A DNA stretch of 13,577 bases from Syntrophomonadaceae bacterium (lineage in GTDB: Bacteria; Bacillota_D; Dethiobacteria; DTU022). How positions within the stretch are numbered: position 1 is the stretch's first letter; the number at the start of each line of letters is the position of its first letter. The position numbers and the translations under genes are program-made. The notes beneath the pieces are model-generated. The model saw nothing but the letters and a program-made list of their open reading frames with translations, was not told the origin of the DNA and did no database searches. This document shows positions 1 to 7,599 of this stretch, in pieces. The DNA lies in NCBI GenBank assembly GCA_003562605.1, contig PWUG01000142.1, positions 1 to 13,577 on the forward strand. Reading direction: 5' to 3'.

Positions 1-62
1 GGGTTGTTCGGCTCATTTTTACCCAACCCGACCCCGTCAATAAAAATAAAGAGCAGACGCAA
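1..62 (-). CDS. Alkaline-phosphatase-superfamily metalloenzyme, N-terminal fragment (runs off window)
   Basis: Only the first 20 codons are inside the window. The reading frame starts at a TTG (60-62) with a good Shine-Dalgarno GGAGG seven bases upstream. An in-frame TGA two codons before the TTG fixes it as the first possible start. The visible peptide begins MRLLFIFIDGVGLGKNEP: a hydrophobic beta-strand followed by DGVGLG. In the alkaline phosphatase/phosphoglyceromutase superfamily such a strand ends in the metal-binding Asp (here Asp9), and the DGVG(I/L)G form is typical of uncharacterised clostridial 'metalloenzyme domain' proteins rather than of iPGM (DGWG). It follows htrA with a 34-bp gap, so it is probably co-transcribed. 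The substrate cannot be told from this fragment, and the family call is inference from one motif. Confidence 0.7.
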   Translation of the reverse strand, partial: MRLLFIFIDGVGLGKNEPNN

Positions 63-96
63 GATTCAGCCTCCGTTTTATTCGCCTGTAAATTCT

Positions 97-1314
97 TTAA
101 TTAGCCTCTTCAGTTTCCTGTTCTTCATTTAGAGGTTCTTCGGTTTCTTCAACTTCGGGCTCCGCTTCAAATCCAAAATCATCCGGACGTTCTCCAAGTG
201 TGACGATAATCTCATTTGCTTGCCCATCACGGAAATAGGTAATAGTAATAGTATCGCCCGGGTAAAAATCCAGCAGTCGATCGAATAGTTGAGCCAGGTA
301 CTGAACATCCTTCCCGTCCATTGATACTATAATATCATCTGCCATCAAACCTGCCCGCCCGGCAGGACTTTCAGGATCTACATCAACAATAAGGACTCCC
401 TTTTCAGGTTCCATATCACTATAATCAACCCAGTCATCGATAATAACTCCCAGGTGCGGACGGATAACCCGCCCGTGTTCTAAAAGATCATCCATCACCC
501 TCGCTACCGTATTGCTGGGGATGGAAAGGCCAATCCCCTCAACTCCAAGCAATGATATTTTTGCAGTATTAATGCCGATTATTTCTCCATTTAAGTTGAC
601 AAGCGGGCCACCACTGTTGCCTGGATTAACCAGAGCATCGGTCTGCACAAAGGTGTATGCGTATGCACTGCCGGGAAACCTGACCTGTCTTCCGACTGCG
701 CTGATTATACCAGCAGTCACTGACTGCTGGAAAAAGCCAAGTGGGTTACCGATAGCCATTACGGTTTCTCCCGTCCGAATTATATCTGAATCACCAAGCG
801 CCATTTCAGTAAGACCGGTTTCTTCAATGTGCAGAAGGGCCAGATCGGTTAAAATATCGAACCCAACCAGTTCAGCATTGTAGCGGCCTTTATCTGGGAT
901 TACTACGGTTAAACCATCCGCACCTTCAACAACGTGATGGTTGGTTACAATATAGCCATCTGATGATATAATCACACCTGACCCCGACTCAACCTGTTCG
1001 AGGCTCGTTTCACCAAAACGGGTTATATAAACATGCTTGTTGACACCAACAACAGCCGGCATCACTTCACTGATAACATCCGCCAGGTTAGAGCCTGGGA
1101 TGGGCAATGGTTGCGGAATCGATTCTTCCTGCGTGCCATTCTCGGCTTCAATCGCAGTGTCTTCAATTTCAGGAACCAGGATAAACATAAACAAACCGTA
1201 AACCAGGGCTGCGCCTAAAAGAATACCCAGGATGCCAAATGACAGGTAGCCGATGAAGGACCAACAGGCTCCACCCAGGTTCGAATGTTTATTATAATCG
1301 TGTTTTTGATCCAT
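97..1314 (-). CDS. htrA: HtrA/DegP-like membrane-anchored serine protease (S1C) with one PDZ domain
   Basis: This is an envelope quality-control protease that degrades or refolds damaged exported proteins. A single membrane segment (about residues 19-47) anchors it with the catalytic part outside. A Pro/Glu linker (50-75) leads to the trypsin-like domain. The catalytic triad is complete: His127 in TNHHVV, Asp157 in DILTDLALL and Ser234 in GNSGGP. One PDZ domain follows (about 285-375). The 405-aa length fits Gram-positive HtrA/YyxA proteins. The ATG start has AAAGGAG ten bases upstream (1325-1331). The last 23 residues are strongly acidic (12 Glu), which is not part of the family core. It is the last gene of the wal cluster, as yyxA is in Bacillus. 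The 87-bp gap after murA has only a weak promoter candidate (TTTACG, 15-bp spacer, TATAAA; 1340-1366), so read-through from murA is likely. Confidence 0.96.
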   Translation of the reverse strand: MDQKHDYNKHSNLGGACWSFIGYLSFGILGILLGAALVYGLFMFILVPEIEDTAIEAENGTQEESIPQPLPIPGSNLADVISEVMPAVVGVNKHVYITRFGETSLEQVESGSGVIISSDGYIVTNHHVVEGADGLTVVIPDKGRYNAELVGFDILTDLALLHIEETGLTEMALGDSDIIRTGETVMAIGNPLGFFQQSVTAGIISAVGRQVRFPGSAYAYTFVQTDALVNPGNSGGPLVNLNGEIIGINTAKISLLGVEGIGLSIPSNTVARVMDDLLEHGRVIRPHLGVIIDDWVDYSDMEPEKGVLIVDVDPESPAGRAGLMADDIIVSMDGKDVQYLAQLFDRLLDFYPGDTITITYFRDGQANEIIVTLGERPDDFGFEAEPEVEETEEPLNEEQETEEAN

Positions 1315-1401
1315 AGAGGATTCACTCCTTTACCGATAGTTTATAATAAGAGATTTATGTCGTAAAGGGAAAGAGAATTTTTTGAACCTGTTTTAGCTAT
1401 T

Positions 1402-2691
1402 TCAATCCAGGTTTCCGGAGTTCTCCTGATAATCTAATTCGCTTACCCGGCGAATGTTTGCTCCCAGTTGAATCAACTTCTGTTCGAATTTGTCATATCC
1501 TCGATCAACATGTTCTACTGCATTAATCTCGCTATCGCCGTCAGCTGTAAGAGCAGCGATGATCAATGCTGCTCCGGATCTGAGGTCAGGAGCTGTGACA
1601 GGAGCACCCGTCAAAGGAATACCGCCTTCCACCAGGGCGGTGCGCCCTTCAACTTTGATCCGGGCACCCATTCGTTTTAGCTCATCAACATGATTGTAGC
1701 GGCCATCGAAAACATTTTCCGTAACAACACTGAGCCCCCTGGCGGCTGTCAGCAAGACCATACCCGGAGGCTGGAGATCCGTCGGAAAACCAGGATAAGG
1801 AAAAGTTTTCAGATCGGAAGGCAGCAGAGATTCATTACCCTCTACTTTAACAGTTTCCGGCTCTATCTTAACTCTTGCACCAATTTCTCTTAGCTTTGCT
1901 GTTATCGCTTCAATGTGCTTCGGAATGATGTCTTCAATAGTAACGCTGCCCCTGGTCGCTGCCGCAGCGAGCATGAATGTTCCTGCTTCAATTCTATCCG
2001 GAATAATTGTATGCCTGGCACCGGAAAATTTTCGGACGCCCTCTATCCTAATTACATCGGTTCCCGCGCCCCTGATCGAGGCCCCCATTGCATTCAGAAA
2101 GTTTGCCAAATCTACAATTTCCGGTTCTTTAGCCACATTTTCCAAAACGGTTCTTCCTTCAGCCGCAGCCGCCGCCAGCATCAGGTTAATTGTCGCCCCT
2201 ATGCTGACCACGTCTAAATAAATACGTGCTCCGACCATTTTTTCGGCTGATAATTTAATCATTCCGTGTTCAATATTTATTGTTGCTCCCAAAGCAGAAA
2301 ACCCTTTCAAATGCTGATCTATTGGCCTTGGTCCCAGATCGCAGCCTCCGGGGATAGGGACCTCTGCTCTGCCGAAACGAGCAAGCAGGCTGCCCATAAA
2401 GTAATAAGAAGCACGCATTTTTTTCACCAGTTCATAGGAAGGGGCTATTTGAGAAAGATTCCCCGGAGTGAGCTCCAGGGCGTCTCTACCCCTCCTGCGT
2501 ATTGTTACTCCGAGATTTTCAAGTATTTTAATCATTGTGCGGACATCGGTGATATCCGGCAGGTTTTCGAGCTGAACTGTGCCTGATGTCAATACTGCAG
2601 CCGGAAGCACTGCAACAGCAGAATTTTTAGAGCCACTAATTCTTACTTTGCCGGACAGGGCAGTCTTCCCCTTAACAATAAATTTTTCCAT
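1402..2691 (-). CDS. murA: UDP-N-acetylglucosamine 1-carboxyvinyltransferase MurA
   Basis: MurA catalyses the first committed step of peptidoglycan synthesis in the cytoplasm, transferring enolpyruvate from PEP to UDP-GlcNAc. The two-lobed EPSP-synthase-like fold is complete at 429 aa. Key residues are visible: Lys22-Asn23 in the SKNSAVAVLPA motif, catalytic Cys117 in PGGCDLGPRPIDQH, Asp305 in YPGFPTDLQP and Arg397 in the DRGYD motif. Because Cys117 is present (not Asp), the enzyme should be fosfomycin-sensitive. The ATG start is preceded by AGGAGG (2697-2702) at five bases. It lies 69 bp after walI and 87 bp before htrA, where Bacillus has walJ (yycJ). Firmicutes often carry two MurA paralogues (MurAA and MurAB/MurZ). 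I cannot tell which this is, or whether a second copy exists elsewhere in the genome. Confidence 0.97.
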   Translation of the reverse strand: MEKFIVKGKTALSGKVRISGSKNSAVAVLPAAVLTSGTVQLENLPDITDVRTMIKILENLGVTIRRRGRDALELTPGNLSQIAPSYELVKKMRASYYFMGSLLARFGRAEVPIPGGCDLGPRPIDQHLKGFSALGATINIEHGMIKLSAEKMVGARIYLDVVSIGATINLMLAAAAAEGRTVLENVAKEPEIVDLANFLNAMGASIRGAGTDVIRIEGVRKFSGARHTIIPDRIEAGTFMLAAAATRGSVTIEDIIPKHIEAITAKLREIGARVKIEPETVKVEGNESLLPSDLKTFPYPGFPTDLQPPGMVLLTAARGLSVVTENVFDGRYNHVDELKRMGARIKVEGRTALVEGGIPLTGAPVTAPDLRSGAALIIAALTADGDSEINAVEHVDRGYDKFEQKLIQLGANIRRVSELDYQENSGNLD

Positions 2692-2760
2692 AATGACCTC
2701 CTGTTTCGCTTCAGTCGACTAATGCATTGCTTCCTTATCATCAAATAAACTTTACTGCAT

Positions 2761-3636
2761 TTAATCCAGTATAACACTATCCTGCTCTAAATTACCGGTA
2801 AACGCATTGATATAATAATACTCTTTCCCATCTAAGGCAATCCTCCATACAGGAGGTATTTCCCATTTTTCTGCATCATACTCCCCGCTATAATAACCCA
2901 GTTCTATCTGCTTAATTTGTCTCGGCTCCGGACTTGGCCCCAACTCGTTAACCAAATTTGTTAAGGCTTTAGTTGCGGGGATCACTTCCATTTCCCTGGG
3001 CGGCATCCTTTTAGTCGGGCTTAGCCAGTATATTTCAACCAATTCTATATAGTCAGATTCTAGCACCACTTTTAGCTGACTGGCATATATTGGGACATCT
3101 TCGATGGTCTGATAATAATGAAAATTTATCCGCTCTTCACTATTTTCCATATAATCGAAGTGAATTCCCTCAGGCATAAGTTTTTTGTCTTCTAAAAACT
3201 GCTTGATCATAATCTTTATTTCCCGTTCTTCCAGGTTAATTGCATCTTCCACCAGGAAAATACCGGGATCGTAAACAATCCGAATAAGGCCGTTTGGATG
3301 AATGATAGCCGTCTCGCCTTCAGTCTGAAAGTTTGATGTATTCCCGGATTCACTGCCCCTTGCACCTTTTTCTATAAAATGTTGTAGAATTTTTCTTTGA
3401 AAATCAAGCGCCGTTGACACTGTCAGAAAATCGCTTGCTCGGACTGACCGGTCCAGAGATACTTCCAGGATATAATTGTTATCGCTAAGCACAGTCTCTG
3501 TAGCCCGTAAATCTTCAGCAGTAATTGCTACTCTCGTCAGCCGGCCAAAATCGGGCCAGAACAGGTGGTAACCGAGAAATATATTTAGCCCTGCAAAGGC
3601 GATTATCAATATCGATTTGGCACGCCCGAGGTTCAC
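2761..3636 (-). CDS. walI: WalI (YycI)-like regulator of the WalK sensor kinase
   Basis: This is a membrane-anchored extracytoplasmic protein. In Bacillus and Staphylococcus, WalI acts with WalH on the sensor kinase WalK. One N-terminal membrane segment (about residues 8-27) is followed by an exported domain, with no catalytic motif visible. The 291-aa length is close to Bacillus YycI (about 280 aa). The identification rests on size, topology and position directly after walH rather than on strong residue conservation. The start codon is GTG (3634-3636) and overlaps the walH stop as GTGA. A strong Shine-Dalgarno AAGGAGGA (3643-3650) inside the walH 3' end supports this start and suggests translational coupling. 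A 69-bp gap separates it from murA. Confidence 0.83.
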   Translation of the reverse strand: MNLGRAKSILIIAFAGLNIFLGYHLFWPDFGRLTRVAITAEDLRATETVLSDNNYILEVSLDRSVRASDFLTVSTALDFQRKILQHFIEKGARGSESGNTSNFQTEGETAIIHPNGLIRIVYDPGIFLVEDAINLEEREIKIMIKQFLEDKKLMPEGIHFDYMENSEERINFHYYQTIEDVPIYASQLKVVLESDYIELVEIYWLSPTKRMPPREMEVIPATKALTNLVNELGPSPEPRQIKQIELGYYSGEYDAEKWEIPPVWRIALDGKEYYYINAFTGNLEQDSVILD

Positions 3637-4979
3637 AGTAAATCCTCCTTGCTGAGAGGTTCCAAATTATCGGCTTTAAGGAAGATTTTTTTTCCGTTAA
3701 TCTGGATAAGCCAGACCGGTTCACCTTTGTAGGCATTTGCAGACCCGGTTACTGCATAACCGAGACTCATCTTTTCAAGAAATAATCCTGGTTCAGTTTC
3801 GGACAGGTTGGCAATATAAATTTTTAAAGCCGCTTGCAAAGCTTCGTGCCAAACAGCAGCCGACAATTGCTCACCGTTTTCCTGGCTGGTGTCCACGGGA
3901 ATAAAAACAGAACGCGCGCTGTAAATCAGACCACGGTCATTAAATAAAACCCTGGTCCCGTGATTGGTAAAAAACGGATATCCCTTGTGGTAAATGCTCC
4001 ACTCGGCAAAATAATATTGTGCTCTTCCCCATCCATCCAGATACAGATTTTCAAAGCGAAGTCCTTCGGGCCAGCCACCATGATAACTGATTAGAGAACT
4101 GCTGTTAAACATAGCGTCAGCATAAGATGAGGTTGCCTGACCTTCCTCTAAACCGGGAGATGAGTATTCAAAGCCGGTATCGCTTAAACGCAGGCCCCTG
4201 TTACCATCAGTATATATCAATCCTCCATCTTTTTCCTCGATAACACGAGCCAGATTATGATCGACAAAAAAAGTTTTCAGGATCAGATCGCGATCGATCT
4301 CCTCCGGCCTCAGAATCAACCTGCTCATTTTTACTGTATCCACAGGCACATAGATTGGCGCCCTGATATTCAGGTCATGTTCAAGAACTGTCGATAGCAA
4401 ATCATCGGTCAGGATTGTGTAGATTACTTGGTCCCCGGCGGAAATATCCACGATTAACCTGTTAAATATCTCCACGTTTTCGGAAGACAGCTGTAACCTT
4501 AATTCCATTCCATTCGTCTGCCCCGATAAATCCAGCCAAAGATTCTCTTCAAGCGAGTAAAGGTTTATTTCACTAATCATGGATTTTGCAGATTCAGGCA
4601 ACCATGGCACCCCTGCACCTACCGGAAGTTCCGGTTTGAGATGATAAGTCAGCACGTTCAGGACATCTTCAACGGGCATATCATCTCCGGTATGAGAAGA
4701 GCTATCCGCTTCCCGGAGGATTTGAGATACTGTTTCCCACAATTGATTATAAAAAGGGTCGCCTTTTCTAAAAATATAGTAGCCCTCATCAGCAGCAAAA
4801 GCAATTTCCAGGGGTTTCACGACTTCTTCCAATGGGCGGGGCTTTTCCACAATAATTCTTTCATAAACTTCTTCAGCAATTAATTGGGCCGGTTTTTGAC
4901 CATACCACAACTGATAAGTCAAAAGGAGGCTTAAACCAACCAGAAGGAAGAGCAAAATACTTTTAATTTTCTCAATCAA
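3633..4979 (-). CDS. walH: WalH (YycH)-like regulator of the WalK sensor kinase
   Basis: This is a partner of WalI in tuning WalK: it restrains the kinase in Bacillus and is reported to activate it in Staphylococcus. A single N-terminal membrane helix (about residues 6-25) is followed by an extracytoplasmic region of about 420 residues. The length (448 aa) matches Bacillus YycH (about 455 aa). No enzyme motif is visible, as is usual for this family. The start codon is TTG (4977-4979), overlapping the walK stop as TTGA. The excellent Shine-Dalgarno AGGAGGTG (4988-4995), eight bases upstream, makes the TTG convincing. The overlaps with walK before it and walI after it indicate one tightly coupled translation unit. 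The sequence is diverged, so the call depends strongly on context. Confidence 0.87.
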   Translation of the reverse strand: MIEKIKSILLFLLVGLSLLLTYQLWYGQKPAQLIAEEVYERIIVEKPRPLEEVVKPLEIAFAADEGYYIFRKGDPFYNQLWETVSQILREADSSSHTGDDMPVEDVLNVLTYHLKPELPVGAGVPWLPESAKSMISEINLYSLEENLWLDLSGQTNGMELRLQLSSENVEIFNRLIVDISAGDQVIYTILTDDLLSTVLEHDLNIRAPIYVPVDTVKMSRLILRPEEIDRDLILKTFFVDHNLARVIEEKDGGLIYTDGNRGLRLSDTGFEYSSPGLEEGQATSSYADAMFNSSSLISYHGGWPEGLRFENLYLDGWGRAQYYFAEWSIYHKGYPFFTNHGTRVLFNDRGLIYSARSVFIPVDTSQENGEQLSAAVWHEALQAALKIYIANLSETEPGLFLEKMSLGYAVTGSANAYKGEPVWLIQINGKKIFLKADNLEPLSKEDLL

Positions 4980-6802
4980 GTCAGCGACACCTCCTCGCTT
5001 TCCGTCCGGGGCAGAGTAAAGGAAACCTTTGTCCCAACTCCAAGTTTACTCTCTATCCAGATAGCTCCACCATGGCCCTCGACAACTTTACGGGCAATTG
5101 AAAGCCCCAGTCCGGTTCCACCGAAATCACGGCTGCGTGTTTTTTCAACTCTGTAGAAACGCTCAAAAACCCTCGGCAGCTCGTTTCCCGGAATACCGCT
5201 TCCCGTGTCATCGATAACAATTTTTATAAAACTACCTTCGTCGTTTGAGCTGATTCTTATATCCCCATCCGGAGCAGTATACTTTAGTGCATTAATTAGC
5301 AAGTTAGAAAAGACGCGCATCACTTTATCCCGATCAATAAATACTGCAGCACAATCGGGATCGATCAAGACTTCTATGCGCGGAAATTTGACACTCAGTT
5401 TCTGCTTAAGTTGCTCAACGGCCTCCAGGGCTAGATCATGCAAATCAATTTCACTTTTTTGCCAGTAAGCCTGGCTGGAATCCATCTGAGACAGAACTAA
5501 AAGGTCTTTAACCATTGAAACCATGCGATCAGTTTCCCGGGCCAGGACTTTGAGAAAACGATCACGCACCCCGGGTTCTTCTGCGGCACCATCAAGTAAG
5601 GTTTCAACATAACTTTTTACCGTTGCAAGTGGAGTCCTCAACTCATGAGAAACATCTGCGACAAATTCTTCCTGGCGGCGGGTAAGCTCTCTTTCCCGGG
5701 TAATATCATGCAGGACGATCAGCGTACCGTCAAGCTTACCTTTATCAACCTTGAATGGAGCAATCTTCACCTCCATTGTACAGTCAGGAGCACTTCTCGA
5801 AATTTCTGCAGTTAACGGGGCCTGGCGGCGGACAAACTGACGCATTGTATCAGAACCGATCAAATTTCGCAGCAGGTTAAAACCGGAACGATTCGGGGCA
5901 GGAACCTTTAAATTGAGGTTTTTAATCAGGTGGCTTGCAGATGGATTGACCTGGATCAGTCGGCCTTTTCCATCAAGGGCAACAATTCCGTCGCTCATAT
6001 TGTTAATGATTGCCTCGACTTTACTTTTTTCTGACGACATTTCATCTATGGTGTAATTAAGCTGCTCGGCAAGGTAGTTGAATGTTTCTCCCAACCGCCC
6101 TATTTCATCCGCTGTTTGCACCTTTATTTTACGGGAAAAATCACCAGCGGCCATAAAATTTGCCTGATCGGTTACTTCTTTGATTGGTGTGGTAATCGTT
6201 CTAGTTAAAACAATTCCCAGGATAAAACTTACCGCCAGGGCCAGACCGACACCTGTCAGCAAGATGGTTTTTACTTCGTTAAGCGTGTTGTCAACTGATC
6301 TAAGAGAACCGCTTAAATAAATGACTCCTATTGTGCTCTGATCGTTCCGGATAGGGTAGGCCATATAATAGCGTCTTTCCCCGTTAGCAGGGTCAAAACG
6401 CACGTCATCGCTTAAATGGCCTGCCAAAGCACGGGTGATTTCATCACGGATTAATCGGCGCCCGATCAGGGTCTCGCTGCCGGAGGTCCCGATAACGTGG
6501 GCAAAACTATCGAGGATAATGATTTCCATTTCATATAAGTCTCTAAACTCACGAGCGAGCCTAACAGTATCCTCAGTCCAGGTCTGCCCTTCCCCAAAGC
6601 CGGGCTGCATGAAGACAGAAAGAAGCCTGGCCTGATTTTCCAGGCTCTCTTTATAGTTACGAAGATAGTATTGCTCCAGTGACTGCACAAGGTAAACACT
6701 GATTAATTGTAGTGAAAAAAGGACCAGCATAATGTAGATAAATATTATCTTCCACTGGAGGCTGTTAAATAATTTACCTCCGCCTAAAATAATAACCGAC
6801 AC
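4976..6802 (-). CDS. walK: WalK (YycG) sensor histidine kinase of cell-wall homeostasis
   Basis: WalK is the sensor kinase that phosphorylates WalR to match peptidoglycan hydrolase activity to growth. Counted from the GTG at 6800-6802 (608 aa): membrane helix 1 (about 18-38), an extracytoplasmic sensor domain of about 140 residues, membrane helix 2 (about 179-200), HAMP (about 201-253), PAS (about 259-369), the HisKA domain with His386 in VSHELRTP, then the ATPase domain with Asn504 in NLLINALKYT, the G1 box DDTGSGIP (531-538) and the G2 box GGTGLGL (561-567). All catalytic boxes are intact. The length agrees with Bacillus WalK (611 aa). The start is uncertain: the frame is open up to 6949, but that part only shadows walR. 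By homology translation should begin near 6775, just after a GGAGGT motif, yet no ATG, GTG or TTG lies there in frame. The GTG at 6802 is the nearest usable start and overlaps walR by 29 bp. Confidence 0.94.
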   Translation of the reverse strand: MSVIILGGGKLFNSLQWKIIFIYIMLVLFSLQLISVYLVQSLEQYYLRNYKESLENQARLLSVFMQPGFGEGQTWTEDTVRLAREFRDLYEMEIIILDSFAHVIGTSGSETLIGRRLIRDEITRALAGHLSDDVRFDPANGERRYYMAYPIRNDQSTIGVIYLSGSLRSVDNTLNEVKTILLTGVGLALAVSFILGIVLTRTITTPIKEVTDQANFMAAGDFSRKIKVQTADEIGRLGETFNYLAEQLNYTIDEMSSEKSKVEAIINNMSDGIVALDGKGRLIQVNPSASHLIKNLNLKVPAPNRSGFNLLRNLIGSDTMRQFVRRQAPLTAEISRSAPDCTMEVKIAPFKVDKGKLDGTLIVLHDITRERELTRRQEEFVADVSHELRTPLATVKSYVETLLDGAAEEPGVRDRFLKVLARETDRMVSMVKDLLVLSQMDSSQAYWQKSEIDLHDLALEAVEQLKQKLSVKFPRIEVLIDPDCAAVFIDRDKVMRVFSNLLINALKYTAPDGDIRISSNDEGSFIKIVIDDTGSGIPGNELPRVFERFYRVEKTRSRDFGGTGLGLSIARKVVEGHGGAIWIESKLGVGTKVSFTLPRTESEEVSLT

Positions 6803-7469
6803 CCCTCTTGGTATGTATATATTCAGGCCTTGCAGGGTTAGGCTCCAGCTTCTCACGCAGGCGACGGACAGTAACGTCAACTGTTCGATCATCACCAACA
6901 TAGTCGTAGCCCCACACCTGATCCAACAGCTGTTCCCTGCTGAATACATGTCCCGGCTTGAGCATCAGGTAAACCAGCAGATTGAACTCCCTCTGGGTCA
7001 GATCCACCGGCTTGCCCTGATTATAAACCTGCACTTCATCCCGATCCACAGTAATCTTGCCGACTACTAATTTGCCTTTGTCATTATCCGAGAATGTGTT
7101 TTTTACTTTACTCCGGCGCAGGATAGCTTTGATCCTCGCCGTTACTTCTCTGGCGCTGAAAGGTTTAGTGACATAATCATCCGCACCCAGCTCAAGGCCA
7201 AGCACTTTGTCCATTTCCATTTCTTTTGCCGTCAGCATGATAATAGGAATATCCCGGCTTGAACGTATCTCACGACAGACTGTAAAACCGTCTTTTTTCG
7301 GCAGCATAATATCTAGAACAATCACATCAGGACTTTCAGTTTCAACCATTTTCAGGGCTTCCTCACCGTCGAAAGCAGTAACAACCCGGTAGCCTTCCTT
7401 TTCCAGGTTATATTTCAGAATCTCAACGATCGGCTTTTCATCGTCGACGATTAAAACTTTTTCGGTCAA
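6774..7469 (-). CDS. walR: WalR (YycF) OmpR-family response regulator
   Basis: WalR is the DNA-binding response regulator of WalK; in Firmicutes it controls autolysin and other wall-metabolism genes. The receiver domain has the acidic pair Asp9-Asp10, the phospho-acceptor Asp53 in VIVLDIMLP, Thr80 and Lys102. The C-terminal OmpR-type winged helix spans about 130-231, ending GVGYYFRRR. I chose the TTG at 7467-7469 (231 aa) over the GTG at 7476-7478 (234 aa). The TTG has GGAG eight bases upstream, whereas the GTG has a GGTGGA with no spacing. The TTG also gives the family-typical start MTEKVLIVDDEKP and places the phosphorylated Asp at 53, as in Bacillus WalR. Thr101, reported as a PrkC phosphorylation site in Bacillus WalR, is conserved. 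The gene follows a terminator and therefore needs its own promoter in the 7479-7547 gap. Confidence 0.96.
   Translation of the reverse strand: MTEKVLIVDDEKPIVEILKYNLEKEGYRVVTAFDGEEALKMVETESPDVIVLDIMLPKKDGFTVCREIRSSRDIPIIMLTAKEMEMDKVLGLELGADDYVTKPFSAREVTARIKAILRRSKVKNTFSDNDKGKLVVGKITVDRDEVQVYNQGKPVDLTQREFNLLVYLMLKPGHVFSREQLLDQVWGYDYVGDDRTVDVTVRRLREKLEPNPARPEYIHTKRGVGYYFRRR
6776..6781 (-). promoter_or_regulatory. Shine-Dalgarno-like GGAGGT at the walR/walK junction
   Basis: The last walR codons (AGG CGG AGG TAA) form a perfect anti-anti-Shine-Dalgarno sequence. It is positioned as expected for walK translation, just before the segment that matches the N-terminus of Bacillus WalK. The codons that follow in the walK frame (AAA TTA TTT AAC AGC) include no standard start, so how the site is used is unresolved. 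Confidence 0.45.
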
Positions 7470-7477
7470 TCCTACCA

Positions 7478-7484
7478 CTCCACC
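7478..7484 (-). promoter_or_regulatory. Ribosome binding site deciding the walR start
   Basis: GGTGGAG on the minus strand places its GGAG core eight bases before the TTG at 7469. It abuts or overlaps the alternative GTG at 7478. This spacing is why I prefer the TTG start for walR. Confidence 0.5.
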
Positions 7485-7489
7485 CGTTT

Positions 7490-7518
7490 AGTGTAAAAAA
7501 ATTGACTCATAAGTCCAA
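7490..7518 (-). promoter_or_regulatory. Candidate promoter of the walRKHI-murA-htrA unit
   Basis: On the minus strand, TTGGAC (7513-7518) and TACACT (7490-7495) are separated by exactly 17 bp. The -35 matches consensus at 3 of 6 and the -10 at 4 of 6, so this is a weak sigma-A-type candidate. A promoter is expected here because the upstream M23 gene ends in an intrinsic terminator at 7548-7578. The predicted start point near 7483 would leave a very short leader before the TTG of walR. Confidence 0.35.
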
Positions 7519-7547
7519 TATATCATGTATAACAATATAGGTGCCAT

Positions 7548-7578
7548 AAAAAAGCCCTTCTCCAGCGGGAGAAGGGCT
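7548..7578 (-). terminator. Intrinsic terminator of the M23 peptidase gene
   Basis: There is a perfect 11-bp stem, AGCCCTTCTCC paired with GGAGAAGGGCT (arms 7568-7578 and 7553-7563), with a 4-base loop. On the minus strand it is followed by a run of six U. It lies 22 bp after the M23 stop codon. It separates the M23 transcript from walR, so the two neighbouring wall genes are independent transcription units. Confidence 0.93.
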
Positions 7579-7599
7579 CGGCATCTTATTTCTTCCCGC

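Noticed and set aside
1340..1366. Promoter for htrA (TTTACG, 15-bp spacer, TATAAA)
   Set aside because: The spacer is two bases short and the -35 is weak. AT-rich sequence makes such matches common, so I mention it only under htrA.
6803..6949. Extension of the walK frame upstream to an ATG at 6949 (657 aa)
   Set aside because: The added residues translate walR in another frame and do not resemble any WalK N-terminus. Bacillus WalK is 611 aa, matching the shorter version.
7470..7478. GTG start for walR three codons upstream
   Set aside because: Its ribosome site has no usable spacing, and the TTG at 7469 gives the conserved N-terminus and Asp53 numbering. The difference is only three residues, so the GTG remains possible.
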